From SKVR01 sp964491395 (GTDB lineage Bacteria > Bacteroidota > Bacteroidia > Bacteroidales > UBA7960): DNA of 64,000 nucleotides. The notes under the pieces are model-generated. The model saw nothing but the letters and a program-made list of their open reading frames with translations. It was not told the origin of the DNA and did not search any database. The stretch lies in NCBI GenBank assembly GCA_964491395.1, contig CAZBGI010000012.1:12353-76352 (forward strand), in the 5' to 3' direction. Positions 52,654-62,079 of this stretch are shown piece by piece; the first letter of the stretch is position 1; each line of letters begins with the position of its first letter. The translations under genes were made by a program, and so were the position numbers.

Positions 52654-53370
52654 TTATACTTTTAGCTCCCGGAGGTACATCTGAATGGTGTTTTCCAATC
52701 CATAGTAAAGTGCATCTGAGATAAGAGCATGGCCAATGGAAACCTCCAGCAATCCGGGAATGTTTTCAGCAAAATAACGCAGATTCTCCAGGCTCAGATC
52801 ATGTCCTGCATTCAACCCCAAACCTGCTTCTATAGCTGCTTTGGCGGCTTCAACAAAAGGAGCGATGGCTTGTTCTTTTCCTGAAGGGAATTCGCTGGCA
52901 TAAGGTTCGGTGTATAACTCCACCCGGTCGGTTCCTGTCTCTGCAGCTTTGTAAATCAATTCCACATCAGTACCAATAAAAATGGACGTGCGGATTTTTT
53001 CTGCCCTGAATTCCGCTATCACCTCTTTCAGAAAGTCGAGATGTTTTATCGTATCCCAACCGGCATTGGAAGTAAGTGCATTGGGTGGATCAGGAACAAG
53101 GGTTACCTGGGCGGGCTTTACCTCTTTCACCAGGTTGATAAATTTTCGGGTAGGATACCCTTCAATGTTAAATTCGGTAGTTAACAAAGGTTTTAGCTCG
53201 TAAACATCCCTACGGCGGATATGACGTTCATCGGGTCGGGGGTGCACGGTTATGCCCTGGGCACCAAATCGTTCACAATCCAATGCTGTTTTTACCACGT
53301 TGGGAATATTTCCCCCCCTGGCGTTGCGTAAGGTTGCTATTTTGTTTATATTTACACTTAAACGGGTCAT
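52654..53370 (-). CDS. pdxJ: Pyridoxine 5'-phosphate synthase
   Basis: 238 aa TIM-barrel enzyme joining 1-deoxyxylulose 5-phosphate and 3-amino-2-oxopropyl phosphate to make pyridoxine phosphate. The N terminus LSVNINKIATLRNARGG binds substrate. ITVHPRPDERHIRRRDV carries the catalytic His and Arg residues, VTLVPDPPN the conserved Glu/Asp region, and LNAGHDLSLENL and EVSIGHALISDAL the phosphate loops. Length is as expected. It supplies the PLP used, for example, by threonine ammonia-lyase. Confidence 0.96.
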   Translation of the reverse strand: MTRLSVNINKIATLRNARGGNIPNVVKTALDCERFGAQGITVHPRPDERHIRRRDVYELKPLLTTEFNIEGYPTRKFINLVKEVKPAQVTLVPDPPNALTSNAGWDTIKHLDFLKEVIAEFRAEKIRTSIFIGTDVELIYKAAETGTDRVELYTEPYASEFPSGKEQAIAPFVEAAKAAIEAGLGLNAGHDLSLENLRYFAENIPGLLEVSIGHALISDALYYGLENTIQMYLRELKV

Positions 53371-53386
53371 GACTTCAATTTTATTG

Positions 53387-53394
53387 CAAAGCTA
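53387..53394 (-). promoter_or_regulatory. -7 element of pdxJ
   Basis: On the minus strand TAGCTTTG (exact TAnnTTTG), 17 bases before the start codon. No good -33 TTTG at the proper distance. Confidence 0.4.
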
Positions 53395-53589
53395 TAAAAC
53401 ATTCAATATATTTGATGTAAAACAAAGAATACAATTTTTAGGTTCATTTCAGGTTTTTATTAAAGAACCATGATTTTCATCCGAAAAATGGTACAGGTTG
53501 AAATGGAGTGGAAAAAAATTGCAAAAAGATTGATTTTTTCAGCAGCAATTTCAACTAAATGACTAATTTTATGGACTAATGTTAATGCT

Positions 53590-54255
53590 ATGCTGGCTAA
53601 CGAGCTTATAAGTGATGTTATTTTGCCACTGCGTACTTCTGACAAAGGGAGTACCGCACTGAACTGGATGGAAGAAATGCGGGTAACGCATTTGCCCATT
53701 GTTAACAATGAAGCATTTTTGGGGTTGGTATCTGAAAAAGATATTTACGATCTCAACAATTTTGAAGAGCCCCTGGGCAACTATCAGCTTTCTCTTTCTC
53801 GTCCTTACGTGCTATACAACCAGCACTTGTTTGATGTGGTGCGGGTGGTAATAAACATGAACCTTTCGCTGATTCCCGTACTTGATTTTAATGAGGACTA
53901 CCTGGGTTGCATTACCCAGACCACGTTGCTGAATCAAATGGCAGAAACCGGTTCTTTTAGCCAGCCGGGAGGTATTATTGTGCTTCAGATGAATGTGCTG
54001 GACTATTCACTTCATGAAATTGCAAGATTGGTTGAGGCTAATGATGCTAAAATTCTTAGCTGCTGTTCCCGTACTTTTGATGAAAGCACAAAAATTGAGA
54101 TTTCGATAAAACTGAACAAGATTGACGTTTCTTCAGTGCTTCAAACATTTAATCGGTTTGATTATCATGTTGTCGCATCTTTTTCTGATGAAAATAACCA
54201 TGATGATTTGCTAAAAGAAAGGTTTGGAGCATTGATGAATTACCTGAATATCTGA
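53590..54255 (+). CDS. CBS-domain protein with C-terminal ACT-like domain
   Basis: 221 aa, cytoplasmic. Two CBS motifs (about 5-60, MEEMRVTHLPIVNNEAFLGLVSEKDI; about 70-125, VVINMNLSLIPVLDFNEDYLGCIT) are followed by an ACT-like region (about 135-215, GGIIVLQMNVLDYSLHEIARLVE, TKIEISIKLNKIDVSSVLQTF). Such pairs bind adenine nucleotides or other small ligands. The gene is divergent from pdxJ and 12 bases from the barrel gene. The target of its regulation is unknown. Confidence 0.82.
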   Translation: MLANELISDVILPLRTSDKGSTALNWMEEMRVTHLPIVNNEAFLGLVSEKDIYDLNNFEEPLGNYQLSLSRPYVLYNQHLFDVVRVVINMNLSLIPVLDFNEDYLGCITQTTLLNQMAETGSFSQPGGIIVLQMNVLDYSLHEIARLVEANDAKILSCCSRTFDESTKIEISIKLNKIDVSSVLQTFNRFDYHVVASFSDENNHDDLLKERFGALMNYLNI

Positions 54256-54267
54256 TCACAAAATACT

Positions 54268-55752
54268 TTGTTAATGCATATTATTTGCCGGACAGTTTTG
54301 GTATTTCTGCTCTGGGGTTGGATTGCCAGCCTTACTGCTCAGGAGCAGCTTGCAGAGCTGTACCCGTCAAGTTATGTGCCGGTTGATTTTGAGGATCCCT
54401 TTCCGGGAGATTTGATTTCTACCGATTATGTCATTATTCAACATGTTGAGTTCGAAGGGAACGAAGCTACGAGAAATCATATTTTGCAACGGGAGTTGCT
54501 TTTTGCCCCCGGCGATACTTTGCATCGCAATGATTTGCACCATATCCTGGAGCAAAGCCGTGAAAATTTGCTGAATACCTCCTTGTTTAATTTCGTGGAT
54601 GTATCGCTGATGTTTAATGACTTGTTGCCTGTAGCCAGTGTCAGGTTTACCTTTGTAGAACGCTGGTATGTATGGCCTTTCCCTGTTTTTGAAGTGGCCG
54701 AAAGAAACCTCAATGACTGGGTGATGAATCCTTCTTTTCACCGAACCAACTATGGCGTGTATATTGTGAAAGAGAATTTCCGTGGTCGCATGGAACGAGT
54801 CAGCATCCTGGCACGGGCAGGCTACCGCCAGAATTACAGCATCGGTTATACGATTCCTTATCTTAATGCAGCACAAAAACTGGGGCTGGGTTTTCATGTA
54901 GGACTCAACAGGCGCAATGAACTGGAATACATGACCCAAAATAACATTCAGCTTTTTTATTCCGAAGAAAACTCCTGGGCTCTCAGCCATTTCTATGCCA
55001 ATACACGGGTGTTTTACCGGCAGGGAATTCACGACACCCATACCTTTCACCTGGATTATCATTTATTTCGCTTTGCCGACTCCCTTTTGCTACTCAATCC
55101 GCTTTTCTCGCCGGGATCCTCTACCCGTGCTCCATTTTTAAGTGTAGGTTACGAGTTTAAACATGATCACCGCGATATCAGGGCATATCCCCTGCAGGGA
55201 CATTATTTTGATTTGCGCATTAGAAAAAAAGGACTGGGCATTTTGCGCCAGGAAGAAATGGATATTACCACTGCCGAAATGTCGTTGAGGAAATTCTGGA
55301 AGCTCAATCCCCGATGGTTTTTTGCTTCAGGAATTAATGGCAAAGTTTCTTTCGGGAACTTTCAGCCTTATTATTTGCAACAGGGTTTGGGTTTTAGAGG
55401 AGATATTGTAAGAGGGTATGAAAATTTTGTAATTGATGGGCAGCATTTTGCGGTACTGAAAACCAATTTTAAATATGCCCTGATTCCCAACCGGGTCAAT
55501 CGTATTGGTTTTATTAACAATGAAAAATTCTCCCTTATCCACTATGCATTGTACCTGAACCTTTTTGCTGATATGGGATATGTCCACGACAATCTTTTTT
55601 TTAAGGGCAATCCTTATTCTAATAATTTTCTGGCCGGGGCAGGAGTAGGAATCGATTTGGTAACCTATTACGATAAGGTTTTCCGCACTGAATTTTCTGT
55701 GACCCGCCAGGGTGACAGGGGATTTCATCTTCACCTGATTGCACCTATTTAG
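54268..55752 (+). CDS. BamA/TamA-like outer-membrane protein with POTRA domain
   Basis: 494 aa. Signal peptide about 1-25. A POTRA domain lies at about 50-130 (IIQHVEFEGNEATRNHILQREL and LFNFVDVSLMFND). A beta barrel fills the rest, with BamA-type strands (FRGRMERVSILARAGYRQ, LSVGYEFKHDHRDIRAYPLQGHYFDL, GLGFRGDIVRGYENFVIDG, close to the VRG[F/Y] signature). The final RTEFSVTRQGDRGFHLHLI ends in a membrane strand. A single POTRA makes it shorter than BamA, so a specialised Omp85-family protein is likelier. Confidence 0.85.
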   Translation: MLMHIICRTVLVFLLWGWIASLTAQEQLAELYPSSYVPVDFEDPFPGDLISTDYVIIQHVEFEGNEATRNHILQRELLFAPGDTLHRNDLHHILEQSRENLLNTSLFNFVDVSLMFNDLLPVASVRFTFVERWYVWPFPVFEVAERNLNDWVMNPSFHRTNYGVYIVKENFRGRMERVSILARAGYRQNYSIGYTIPYLNAAQKLGLGFHVGLNRRNELEYMTQNNIQLFYSEENSWALSHFYANTRVFYRQGIHDTHTFHLDYHLFRFADSLLLLNPLFSPGSSTRAPFLSVGYEFKHDHRDIRAYPLQGHYFDLRIRKKGLGILRQEEMDITTAEMSLRKFWKLNPRWFFASGINGKVSFGNFQPYYLQQGLGFRGDIVRGYENFVIDGQHFAVLKTNFKYALIPNRVNRIGFINNEKFSLIHYALYLNLFADMGYVHDNLFFKGNPYSNNFLAGAGVGIDLVTYYDKVFRTEFSVTRQGDRGFHLHLIAPI

Positions 55753-56102
55753 ACTGTTTCTCCTTTCTGAATAATCTTTCTGCCAATTTGTTCTGCCGTT
55801 TCAGTTCCTGCCAGTCCACCAAGCGGGAAGAAGTTTTTTTGAGAGACAATGGATGGAGTTTTATCAGAAAAAAACTCCAAAAGTTGTGCCTTGGTTTTAA
55901 TAACCGGAAAAATTCATGTAATTTTAACGCCTTGTTGAAAGTAAGGGCGTTACTTGCTTTTGTACAGGGGTCTTGCTTAACCCAATAAAAATTACAATCT
56001 GTTGAATCTGTGCTCACATCGGACAGGGTGTGAGCAGGTTTTATTGTAAAGGGGGGCAGTTAGACCAGGAAAAAAAGGATTCTTTAATTTAAACAACAAA
56101 AA
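55753..56102. other. Intergenic region, no supported gene
   Basis: 350 bases. Short frames exist on both strands (for example minus 55745-56017, starting GTG), but they lack ribosome-binding sites and known domains and overlap each other. No exact promoter or hairpin recognised. Confidence 0.4.
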
Positions 56103-57881
56103 ATGAAACAACAACCCCGCTTAAGTTTCTGGCAGATATGGAACATGAGCTTTGGCTTTTTAGGGATTCAGTTTGGATTTGCTTTGCAGAATGCCAATGT
56201 AAGCCGCATTTTTGAAAGTTTAGGTGCTGATGTGGGAGCCATTCCCATATTGTGGATTGCAGCACCGGTAACAGGATTGATAGTGCAGCCTATCATCGGT
56301 TACCTAAGCGACAATACCTGGAACCGCTTTGGGCGCAGACGTCCTTTCTTTCTGATAGGAGCGATTTTGGCCTCCCTGGCATTGTTTGTCATGCCCAATA
56401 GTCCTTATTTGTGGGTAGCCGCAGGAATGTTATGGATATTGGATGCTTCTATCAATATCTCAATGGAACCCTTCCGGGCATTTGTCGGTGATATGCTGCC
56501 GCCCGAACAACGTACCCGGGGCTTTGCTATGCAAAGCTTTTTCATTGGGGTAGGTGCAGTGGTGGCCAGTGGACTACCCTATATGCTTACCAACTGGCTT
56601 GGAGTTGACAATGTGGCAGATGTGGAGGCAGGTGAACGGATTCCCCAGTCGGTGAAATATGCTTTTTACCTGGGGGCAGGAGTATTTTTCCTCTCTGTAC
56701 TATGGACCGTAATCCGCACCAAAGAATACAGTCCCGAAGAACTTGCTGAATTCCAATCAAACCGCAACGATGCGGATCAGAAAAAACAACACGAACGTGA
56801 TGATTTACTTCCTGCCGAGCGTTTTCTTCGCTTTTCTCCCTTCTGGATTTTGGGAGGTTTATTGCTTACTGTATTGGTGTACTTTTTCCGCTTTGAAGCA
56901 GAACTGTATATTTTAACTGCGGGGATTACGCTGTTTGGATTTGTGCAATTGGTAACGGGATTGCTAATCAAAAACAATAAAACCAAAGGTGGTTTTGTAG
57001 TGGTGGTGAATGATTTGTTCAGGATGCCCAAAACAATGGGGCAACTTGCCGTTGTTCAGTTCTTTTCCTGGTTTGCCCTTTTTGCCATGTGGATTTATAC
57101 CACAGCAGGAGTTACCAGTCATATCTATGACATGAAAATGAGTGCTGCAGAGGTACAGGAAATGCAGCAGTTGATTACTGAATTGAAAAACCAACCCGAT
57201 GCCGAATGGTACAACCGTATGGAGACCGTAGATGAGGAACTCGCCACATATGAGCAGCAGATACTCGCCGGCCAGTCTGATGTGGTGGCCAGTATGCGGG
57301 TAATTAACTTTTTCAGAGAAGACCACGGGCTGACGGTTTCTTCCGGTTTGGAAAATACTTTGCTGAGAGTAGAAAAGGAATACAACAAAGGTGCCGACTG
57401 GGTTGGCGTAGCCTTTGCTGCTTATAATGGCTTTGCTGCTCTGCTGGCCTTTTTTCTTCCTTTGCTGGCAGGTTTGACCAACAGAAGAGTCACCCACATG
57501 ATTGCATTGCTGGCTGGAGCCATTGGATTTGTGTCTATTTATTTTATTACCAATCCCAATCTTATTATTCTTTCCATGTTGGGCGTAGGGCTTGCCTGGG
57601 CAAGTATTCTTTCTATGCCCTATGCCATCCTTACAGGATCATTACCTGCTCATAAAATGGGAACCTACATGGGAATTTTTAATTTCTTTATTGTTATTCC
57701 CCAGATTCTGGCTGCCAGTATCCTGGGCTTCCTTGTTGCTACCATTGCCGGGGGGCAGGCCATTTATGCCCTGATAATAGGGGGGATTTCTTTTTTAATT
57801 GCGGCCATAACCATGTATTTTGTAGATGATGAAGATGAAAAGGTTATTGCACAAAAACAGGAGATTGAAGATTTAGGATGA
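56103..57881 (+). CDS. MFS sugar transporter, SLC45-like (maltose/maltodextrin type)
   Basis: 592 aa with about 12 helices. The start FWQIWNMSFGFLGIQFGFALQNANVSRIF and the loop GYLSDNTWNRFGRRRPFFLIG are typical of the SLC45/SUT-related carriers found beside maltodextrin genes in Bacteroidota. EPFRAFVGDMLPPEQRTRGFAMQ and the late AWASILSMPYAILTG are further hallmarks. A hydrophilic helical insert of about 90 residues (roughly 345-435) between helices 7 and 8 is longer than usual. Its neighbour is 4-alpha-glucanotransferase, so maltose or maltodextrin uptake is likely. Confidence 0.85.
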   Translation: MKQQPRLSFWQIWNMSFGFLGIQFGFALQNANVSRIFESLGADVGAIPILWIAAPVTGLIVQPIIGYLSDNTWNRFGRRRPFFLIGAILASLALFVMPNSPYLWVAAGMLWILDASINISMEPFRAFVGDMLPPEQRTRGFAMQSFFIGVGAVVASGLPYMLTNWLGVDNVADVEAGERIPQSVKYAFYLGAGVFFLSVLWTVIRTKEYSPEELAEFQSNRNDADQKKQHERDDLLPAERFLRFSPFWILGGLLLTVLVYFFRFEAELYILTAGITLFGFVQLVTGLLIKNNKTKGGFVVVVNDLFRMPKTMGQLAVVQFFSWFALFAMWIYTTAGVTSHIYDMKMSAAEVQEMQQLITELKNQPDAEWYNRMETVDEELATYEQQILAGQSDVVASMRVINFFREDHGLTVSSGLENTLLRVEKEYNKGADWVGVAFAAYNGFAALLAFFLPLLAGLTNRRVTHMIALLAGAIGFVSIYFITNPNLIILSMLGVGLAWASILSMPYAILTGSLPAHKMGTYMGIFNFFIVIPQILAASILGFLVATIAGGQAIYALIIGGISFLIAAITMYFVDDEDEKVIAQKQEIEDLG

Positions 57882-57983
57882 AATAGCCAGCAGTTAATTA
57901 AGGAATTAAACAATTAAAAAAATACATGTTTAACCTAAGGACAGATTTGTTTTTTACAGGTTATCTAAAAAAAATATACTATC

Positions 57984-59471
57984 ATGAATACGAAACGTTC
58001 AAGCGGAATTTTATTACATATCACTTCTTTGCCCGGTAAATACGGTATTGGTACCATGGGGCAGGAAGCCTTCAACTTTGTTAATTTTTTGGTTGAATCC
58101 GGACAGAAAATCTGGCAGATTTTGCCTCTGGGACATACAGGTTACGGAGATTCACCTTATCAGTGCTATTCTGCTTTCGCCGGAAACCCCCTTTTGATTG
58201 ACCTGGACAAACTTGTGGATGAAGGACTGATGAATAAAGAGGATTTGCCCGATAACATTTACTTTGACGAAGAGAATGTGGATTATGGTAAAGTACACAA
58301 TGTGAAATATCCTCTTTTGCACAAAGCTTATGAGAACCATAAGAAGAATCCCACGCGCCTGAGAACTGTAAAGTTTGATAATTTTTGCGGGAAGAACAAA
58401 AAGTGGCTCGAGGATTATGCCTTTTTCATGGCGCTTAAAAAACATTTCAAGGGGGTAGCATGGACACAATGGGAAAACGATATCAAATTTAAAACCCCCG
58501 ATGCTATCAATTATTATCGCGAACAACTCAGTGATGATATTAATTATTACCGGTTTGTGCAATATTTGTTTTACAAACAATGGCTGGAGTTGAAAGCATA
58601 TGCCAATCTCAACGAGATTAGGATTATTGGCGATATTCCTTTATTTGTTGCTTTCGATAGCAGCGATGCATGGGCAAACCCCGAGCTGTTCGACTTCGAT
58701 GAGCATCTCAACCCCAACAATGTGGCAGGAGTGCCACCGGATTATTTCAGCGAAACCGGGCAATTGTGGGGTAATCCCCTGTATAACTGGGAAAAGCTGA
58801 AAGCAACCGGTTACCAGTGGTGGATTGACCGCATTGAGGCCAGTTTTACTCTTTATGATACCCTGCGTATCGACCACTATCGTGGCCTTGCTGCATTCTG
58901 GGCAGTACCCTACGGTGAGGAAACTGCCATCAACGGACGCTGGGTTGAAGCTCCCGGTGGTGAAATGCTACAGGCAGTGCTGGATGCTTTGGGAGAGCTG
59001 GACATTATTGCTGAAGACCTGGGTGTTATCACCCCTGATGTGGTTGAGTTGAGAGAAAGATTTGGATTTCCCGGTATGAAAATCATTCAGTTTGCCTTTG
59101 ACTCGGGTGAAGAGAATGATTTTATGCCCCATACCTACGATAAGAATTTCGTGGTATATACCGGCACACACGATAATGACACCTCCCTGGGTCAATACAA
59201 TAATGCCAGCCCGGAGGATAAAAAGCATATGGCAGAATATTTTCATGTAAACCCGGCAGATCCTGCATGGTCGTATATAAAACTTGCCTGGTCTACGGTA
59301 GCCAATGTGGCCCTGGCTCCCCTGCAGGATTTCCTCAGACTTGATACCGGGGCCCGCATGAATTTCCCCGGGACTGCTTCCGGTAACTGGAAATGGCGAT
59401 ACACCAGCGATCAGCTGACTCCGGAACTTGCCGAAGACCTCATGAAAATCACACGCCTCTACGGAAGATAA
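57984..59471 (+). CDS. malQ: 4-alpha-glucanotransferase (amylomaltase, GH77)
   Basis: 495 aa cytoplasmic enzyme that moves alpha-1,4-glucan segments between maltodextrins. N terminus RSSGILLHITSLPGKYGIG, then WQILPLGHTGYGDSPYQ (acceptor sites), a nucleophile Asp in LRIDHYRGLAAFW, an acid/base Glu in DIIAEDLGVITPDV, and the third Asp in YTGTHDNDTSLGQY. Size is that of the short bacterial amylomaltase. It lies 102 bases after the transporter gene and probably shares its operon. The cytoplasmic GH13 at 5538 could act on the same pool. Confidence 0.96.
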   Translation: MNTKRSSGILLHITSLPGKYGIGTMGQEAFNFVNFLVESGQKIWQILPLGHTGYGDSPYQCYSAFAGNPLLIDLDKLVDEGLMNKEDLPDNIYFDEENVDYGKVHNVKYPLLHKAYENHKKNPTRLRTVKFDNFCGKNKKWLEDYAFFMALKKHFKGVAWTQWENDIKFKTPDAINYYREQLSDDINYYRFVQYLFYKQWLELKAYANLNEIRIIGDIPLFVAFDSSDAWANPELFDFDEHLNPNNVAGVPPDYFSETGQLWGNPLYNWEKLKATGYQWWIDRIEASFTLYDTLRIDHYRGLAAFWAVPYGEETAINGRWVEAPGGEMLQAVLDALGELDIIAEDLGVITPDVVELRERFGFPGMKIIQFAFDSGEENDFMPHTYDKNFVVYTGTHDNDTSLGQYNNASPEDKKHMAEYFHVNPADPAWSYIKLAWSTVANVALAPLQDFLRLDTGARMNFPGTASGNWKWRYTSDQLTPELAEDLMKITRLYGR

Positions 59472-59480
59472 TCTACTTAA

Positions 59481-59563
59481 AGCAAGCAGCAGTTTCGCCC
59501 GACCTGAAAGGTGAATCTGTTGCTTGCTGAGTATCAAAATTTTACGCAGATGGTATCCATCTG
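59481..59563 (+). terminator. Stem-loops after malQ
   Basis: AGCAAGCAGCAG (59481-59492) pairs with CTGTTGCTTGCT (59517-59528), 11 of 12, followed by a short AT-rich tail. A second perfect small hairpin CAGATGG-TAT-CCATCTG sits at 59547-59563. Together they probably end the maltodextrin transcript. Confidence 0.5.
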
Positions 59564-59654
59564 ATGGATGTAATGATACAAGCCGGCATTTCAAAAAGGT
59601 ATTTTGTGCTTTAACCATTCTTTAATCAAATATTAACAGGAAAAACTGGATTTT

Positions 59655-60758
59655 ATGGGACAAATAAACATTATAAAGAGCGCCCTGGACAAACTGAACC
59701 GGTACAACGACAAAAGGCATTTGCTTGTAGGGTTCGATGGATTTGTTGATGAAATAATTCATGTGGTAGGGCAAAGAAAAAATGAAAAGGAATATGAACG
59801 GATTTCCGATATTAAAACCTTTTCGGAAAGAATAGGGCAGGTAGCAGGATTGAGTGCCAACATTGAACTTGTCCCTACCCAGATAAAACTCGGAGGCAAC
59901 GGACCCATCATGGCCAATGCAATTATTGCTCAGGGGCATGAGGTAAGTTATGTGGGAGCCATAGGAAAACATTTCATCCATCCTGTTTTCAGGGAGTTTG
60001 CTGATACCTGCCGCAAGGTTGTTTCCATTGCCGATCCCGGTCACACTGATGCACTTGAATTTTATGACGGGAAAATCATGTTGGGAAAAATGCATACCAT
60101 GGTGGAAGTGAGCTTTGAAAACCTCCTGGAAAAACTTCCCTTGCCTGAGTTGAAAGAGTTATTGGCTGAAACCCATTTGATTGCTTTTACCAACTGGACC
60201 ATGCTTTCTAACCTTAACAGCATCATCACCAAATTTGGTGAAATTATTAAAGACCTGAAGAATAAACCGCTTGTTTTTATCGATTTGGCTGATCCCAAGA
60301 AAAGAACACAAGAGGATATCCGCGAAGTGTTGAAAATCATTGCAGAGATTCCTGCCGAAACGATTTTGAGCATGAACCTCAGTGAGTCTACCATCATTTC
60401 GCTGGCCCTGGGCATTAAACAAGATGAAATCCTTCGCCGTGCCATTCAAATAAGAGATGCTATGGGCATTGCCGGTATTGTGATCCACCCCACCAACGGA
60501 GCTGCCATTTCTACTGTAAAAGAGAGCACCTGGGTTGACGGTCCTTACACCTCCAGGCCTAAACTTACCACGGGAGCAGGAGACAATTTTAATGCTGGTT
60601 TTTGCAACGCCTGGCTGGCCGGATTGGAACCTTCAGAGTGCCTTGCCGTTGGTGTATGCTCATCGGGTTTTTATGTGAGAAATGAAGGCTCGCCTTCCAG
60701 AGATAACCTCAGAGAATTTATGCAAAAATGGATTGATGCAGACTTGAAAGAGATTTGA
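59655..60758 (+). CDS. PfkB-family carbohydrate kinase
   Basis: 367 aa ribokinase-fold enzyme. The N-terminal LLVGFDGFVDEIIHVV and the glycine motif KLGGNGPIMANAIIAQGHEVSYVGAIG bind the sugar. The C-terminal catalytic motif LTTGAGDNFNAGFCNAWL contains the base Asp and the anion hole. WVDGPYTSRPKLTTG precedes it. The sugar substrate is not predictable: the lid region lacks a clear fructokinase or ribokinase signature. It follows malQ with its own spacing and may act on sugars from the same pathway. Confidence 0.85.
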   Translation: MGQINIIKSALDKLNRYNDKRHLLVGFDGFVDEIIHVVGQRKNEKEYERISDIKTFSERIGQVAGLSANIELVPTQIKLGGNGPIMANAIIAQGHEVSYVGAIGKHFIHPVFREFADTCRKVVSIADPGHTDALEFYDGKIMLGKMHTMVEVSFENLLEKLPLPELKELLAETHLIAFTNWTMLSNLNSIITKFGEIIKDLKNKPLVFIDLADPKKRTQEDIREVLKIIAEIPAETILSMNLSESTIISLALGIKQDEILRRAIQIRDAMGIAGIVIHPTNGAAISTVKESTWVDGPYTSRPKLTTGAGDNFNAGFCNAWLAGLEPSECLAVGVCSSGFYVRNEGSPSRDNLREFMQKWIDADLKEI

Positions 60759-60834
60759 TTCAATGGCATAAACGGATGAAGAACCCATTGTCGATGAACT
60801 GGTCAGGGGTTCACTTCATGGCCTCACTGGAAAT

Positions 60835-61236
60835 TCACCGGTACTCCTGAAGATAATGCTCCCATACTTTAATATCGGCTTCTGACCAGTTGAGTTGCGC
60901 GATTTCCTCCGGTTGAAGCCATAAGATATGTTGATGTTCGCCCGGGCTTATCTCGGAGCCATCATACTGGCATACAAAGGGATGCAGACAAATGATTTTG
61001 TCGGGGTAATGGTGGGTGACAACCGGCAAGGGTGCAATAAGGGAAATCGCAATGGCCAGTTCTTCTCTTATTTCCCGGTGCAGACAATCCCGGGGAGACT
61101 CTCCCTCTTCTATTTTACCCCCGGGAAATTCCCACTTCCCTGCATTATGAGTGTGTTTGCCCCTCTGTGCCGCCAGGATTCTGCCTTTGTGTTCGATAAT
61201 GGCACAGCTTACCTGTATGACACCACGATTACTCAT
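60835..61236 (-). CDS. mutT: NUDIX hydrolase, 8-oxo-dGTP diphosphatase type
   Basis: 133 aa. The Nudix box (GX5EX7REUXEEXGU) is present as GGKIEEGESPRDCLHREIREEL and preceded by AGKWEFPGG, the MutT form. It would clear oxidised dGTP from the nucleotide pool. The start overlaps the end of pth by 8 bases, so the two are translationally coupled. Confidence 0.88.
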   Translation of the reverse strand: MSNRGVIQVSCAIIEHKGRILAAQRGKHTHNAGKWEFPGGKIEEGESPRDCLHREIREELAIAISLIAPLPVVTHHYPDKIICLHPFVCQYDGSEISPGEHQHILWLQPEEIAQLNWSEADIKVWEHYLQEYR

Positions 61237-61915
61237 GAGAATCCCCGGGTTTTTCCTGTGTGGGCTGGTTTTTCTTCCCGGGTTTGGTGTTGAAATAATT
61301 CATGGTTCTCTCTATACCAATGGTGCCGAAACTGGTAACCAGGTCAACACATTTTTTCAGCAAAGGCTGTATCACTTCCATTTCCTCAGGTTCCCATTTT
61401 CCCAGGACAAATTGTACCTGCGTGCCTTTGGGAAAATCATTCCCAATGCCAAACCGCAGACGCGGAAAATTGCTGGTGCCTAGTACTGAGATAATGTTGG
61501 CCAAACCATTATGACCACCATCACTACCCCTGGCTTTCAATCGCAAGGTCCCCAGGGGAAGGGCCACATCATCGGTAATGACCAGCAGCCGGTCAATGTC
61601 AATTTTTTCTTTGGTAAGCCAGTAATGGATGGCTTTGCCACTTAGATTCATATAGGTGCTCGGTTTGAGCAGGATAAACGTCCTTCCTTTAAACCTGAAC
61701 TGCGTGCGATCGCCATAGCGCCCGGATTCAAAGGTTACCTCTTTTGTTTTTGCCAGTTCATCCAGCACCATAAAACCAATATTATGGCGTGTGTTTTCGT
61801 ATTCCGGGCCAATGTTGCCAAGCCCTGTTATCAGGTATTTCACTTCGTCGGTTTGATTGAAGGTGGTTGGTGCAGTTTTCCTGCACCACAGCTTTTGTAT
61901 GAATTGTTTTATCAT
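61229..61915 (-). CDS. pth: Peptidyl-tRNA hydrolase
   Basis: 228 aa. After an N-terminal extension of about 25 residues the core begins KYLITGLGNIGPEYENTRHNIGFMVLDEL with the catalytic His. LLKPSTYMNLSG carries a substrate Asn, DDVALPLGTLRLKARGSDGGHNGL the catalytic Asp and further tRNA contacts, and RLRFGIGNDFP closes the fold. It releases peptides from stalled tRNAs. Gene order with L25 upstream is common in this phylum. Confidence 0.96.
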   Translation of the reverse strand: MIKQFIQKLWCRKTAPTTFNQTDEVKYLITGLGNIGPEYENTRHNIGFMVLDELAKTKEVTFESGRYGDRTQFRFKGRTFILLKPSTYMNLSGKAIHYWLTKEKIDIDRLLVITDDVALPLGTLRLKARGSDGGHNGLANIISVLGTSNFPRLRFGIGNDFPKGTQVQFVLGKWEPEEMEVIQPLLKKCVDLVTSFGTIGIERTMNYFNTKPGKKNQPTQEKPGDSHE

Positions 61916-61980
61916 AGATAGGAGTCAGAAAAAAACGGAACAAGCACGCAAATCAACCTGTTGTATCTGAGCATATAAGG

Positions 61981-62021
61981 TAAAAACAAACAAGGCATAA
62001 AGAGAAATCCTTATGCCTTGT
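61981..62021 (-). terminator. Terminator of rplY
   Basis: On the minus strand ACAAGGCATAA, a 10-base loop, TTATGCCTTGT, then TTGTTTTTA. It sits 59 bases after the rplY stop. Confidence 0.8.
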
Positions 62022-62079
62022 TGTGTATTTATGAAAAATGTTCAGGCCGGACTTTCTGAAAAAGTTCAATGGCCGAAAA

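Noticed and set aside
55745..56017. Possible 90-aa basic protein on the minus strand
   Set aside because: GTG start without ribosome-binding site, unremarkable composition, overlaps a plus-strand frame and the end of the barrel gene. Not supportable.
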